This document shows positions 6,198 through 6,854 of a DNA stretch of 6,854 nucleotides, piece by piece. The position numbers and the translations under genes are program-made. The stretch is from Actinomycetota bacterium (GTDB lineage Bacteria; Actinomycetota; Geothermincolia; Fen-727; Anoxymicrobiaceae). Each line of letters starts with the position of its first letter. The first letter of the stretch is position 1. The notes below the pieces were generated by a model that saw only the letters and a list, made by a program, of their open reading frames with translations, was not told where the DNA came from and did no database searches. The stretch is from the NCBI GenBank assembly GCA_016649525.1, contig JAENXM010000093.1:1-6854 (forward strand). Reading direction: 5' to 3'.

Positions 6198-6361
6198 TCC
6201 AGATTCAAGAAAATTGCGCATATCTCAACAAAAGTAACTTCTGAGGAACAGCACGTCATATTTCCAATACGCTCAACAGGAACTTTCTCGTGGCAGAGTG
6301 CATGAACTTTCCCGACTTCAAGATGTGTTTGTGTTAAGCCAACCGAAAATAACCAAGGAGA

Positions 6362-6403
6362 TCAATGGAGCGGGAAATACGGCTCGTTCAAAATGCACAC
6401 ATG
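6362..6403 (+). repeat. 42-nt dispersed repeat, copy B
   Basis: Partner of copy A at 5032-5073 (36 of 42 identical). Here the ATG at 6365 has a proper AAGGAG (6355-6360) 4 nt upstream and opens a 22-codon frame (MEREIRLVQNAHM...) that stops at 6431-6433. The two frames agree over 13 codons except at residues 5, 10 and 13, then diverge completely. Confidence 0.7.
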
Positions 6404-6544
6404 TCCGGCGGCTGTCTGCACGCACAGAAGTGAGTAAGAATCCCGTCGCGTAACGGCTCCTACATACTACACGGTAGAGGCCTTAATGACTTTGTGATAT
6501 TGTCCGTCCCATGTTATTGAGTTTTAAAAGAAGGTGAATTGAAG

Positions 6545-6854
6545 ATGTTTGAAATTCTTGAAGAAAGCCAGGGTAACGTCCTGGGAGTCAGGGCAACCGG
6601 CAAGCTCAGCAGGAAGGACTACGATGAACTCCTCATTCCACGCCTGGAGGCCGCAGCCAAAGAGGAGGGCAAAGTACATCTCTTGTTCTACATGGACGAT
6701 GACTTCAAAGGCTGGGAGCCGATGGCCATGGTAGAGGACTTCAAAGTCGGAATCGGCAAGTATAGGAATGACTTCGACAAGTTGGCCATAGTCGGCGGGC
6801 CGGAGTGGGTCAAGTTATTGATTGAGCTTGACAGCATCCTCCCCGGGGCAGAGA
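6545..6854 (+). CDS. SpoIIAA-like (STAS-type) protein, 3' partial
   Basis: The ATG at 6545 follows AAGGTG (6531-6536) with 8 nt spacing; 103 codons are visible before the window ends. The sequence matches the SpoIIAA-like family pattern: MFEILEESQGNVLGVRATGK at the N-terminus, LSRKDYDELLIPRLEAA, a central KVHLLFYMDDDFKGWEPMA, then DFDKLAIVGGPEWVKLL. Such proteins are about 120 aa, so roughly 15-25 residues are missing. The family is a small cytoplasmic STAS-like fold of unsettled function; members lack a clear link to sporulation. No neighbour here explains its role, and the 377-nt gap suggests its own promoter. Confidence 0.85.
   Translation, partial: MFEILEESQGNVLGVRATGKLSRKDYDELLIPRLEAAAKEEGKVHLLFYMDDDFKGWEPMAMVEDFKVGIGKYRNDFDKLAIVGGPEWVKLLIELDSILPGAE

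Larger units (their letters stand above)
6168..6544. other. Gene-free gap before the SpoIIAA-like gene
   Basis: The gap opens with an AT-rich stem-loop next to the lipoprotein stop and contains copy B of the 42-nt repeat (6362-6403). The part 6200-6350 shows nothing I recognise. A short palindromic pair CCGT/ACGG occurs near 6444-6457. A loose -35/-10 pair (TTGTGA 6492-6497, TTATTG 6514-6519, 16-nt spacer) is too weak to call. Confidence 0.5.

Noticed and set aside
6492..6519. Promoter for the SpoIIAA-like gene (TTGTGA ... TTATTG)
   Set aside because: The -10 hexamer is a poor match and there is no TGn extension, so I cannot support it.

Overview
The window reads as a stretch of bacterial chromosome, probably from an uncultured, fairly GC-rich lineage. 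An actinobacterial or Chloroflexi-like origin is my guess from gene content and GTG start use, not a demonstrated assignment. It holds five confident genes and one gene cut by the right edge. A three-gene minus-strand operon in the middle is flanked by plus-strand genes, and the three gene-free gaps carry small repeats and hairpins.

Left (1-1163, +): a membrane-anchored zinc-ribbon protein whose first codons lie left of the window. It has two CxxC knuckles, a Pro/Ala linker, one transmembrane helix and an extracytoplasmic alpha/beta plus helical domain. The gap 1164-1489 contains one isolated type I-E-like CRISPR repeat. A degenerate half-copy lies exactly 61 nt further on, inside the last codons of the next gene.

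Centre (4616 down to 1490, -): a tightly packed operon with an 8-nt overlap, then zero spacing. The order is (1) a 74-aa membrane protein of the YIDPGTGS type, here with the variant YIGAGTGS; (2) a 462-aa protein joining a kinase-like N-terminal half (D-x4-N...D signature) to a class I SAM methyltransferase; (3) a 506-aa integral-membrane hydrolase/transferase of the alkaline phosphatase/sulfatase superfamily. The spacing implies co-transcription. I infer a cell-envelope job (modification of a surface or lipid-linked molecule), substrate unknown. In sampled lines this operon is clearly richer in GC (55-68%) than the flanking genes (42-45%).

Right (5160-6167, +): a lipoprotein predicted to be a five-bladed beta-propeller of the GH43/sialidase-like type, divergent from the operon. 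The 543-nt divergent gap has two extended -10 candidates pointing outward, a perfect GGTGCC-A-GGCACC palindrome, and one copy of a 42-nt repeat. The second copy (36/42 identical) lies in the gap 6168-6544. Both copies keep an ATG and a similar short reading frame. At the right edge (6545-6854, +) a SpoIIAA-like (STAS-type) protein begins and runs off the window.

The best candidate for something undescribed is the three-gene operon, especially the kinase-like/methyltransferase fusion. The repeated short element and the CRISPR-like relic are smaller leads.
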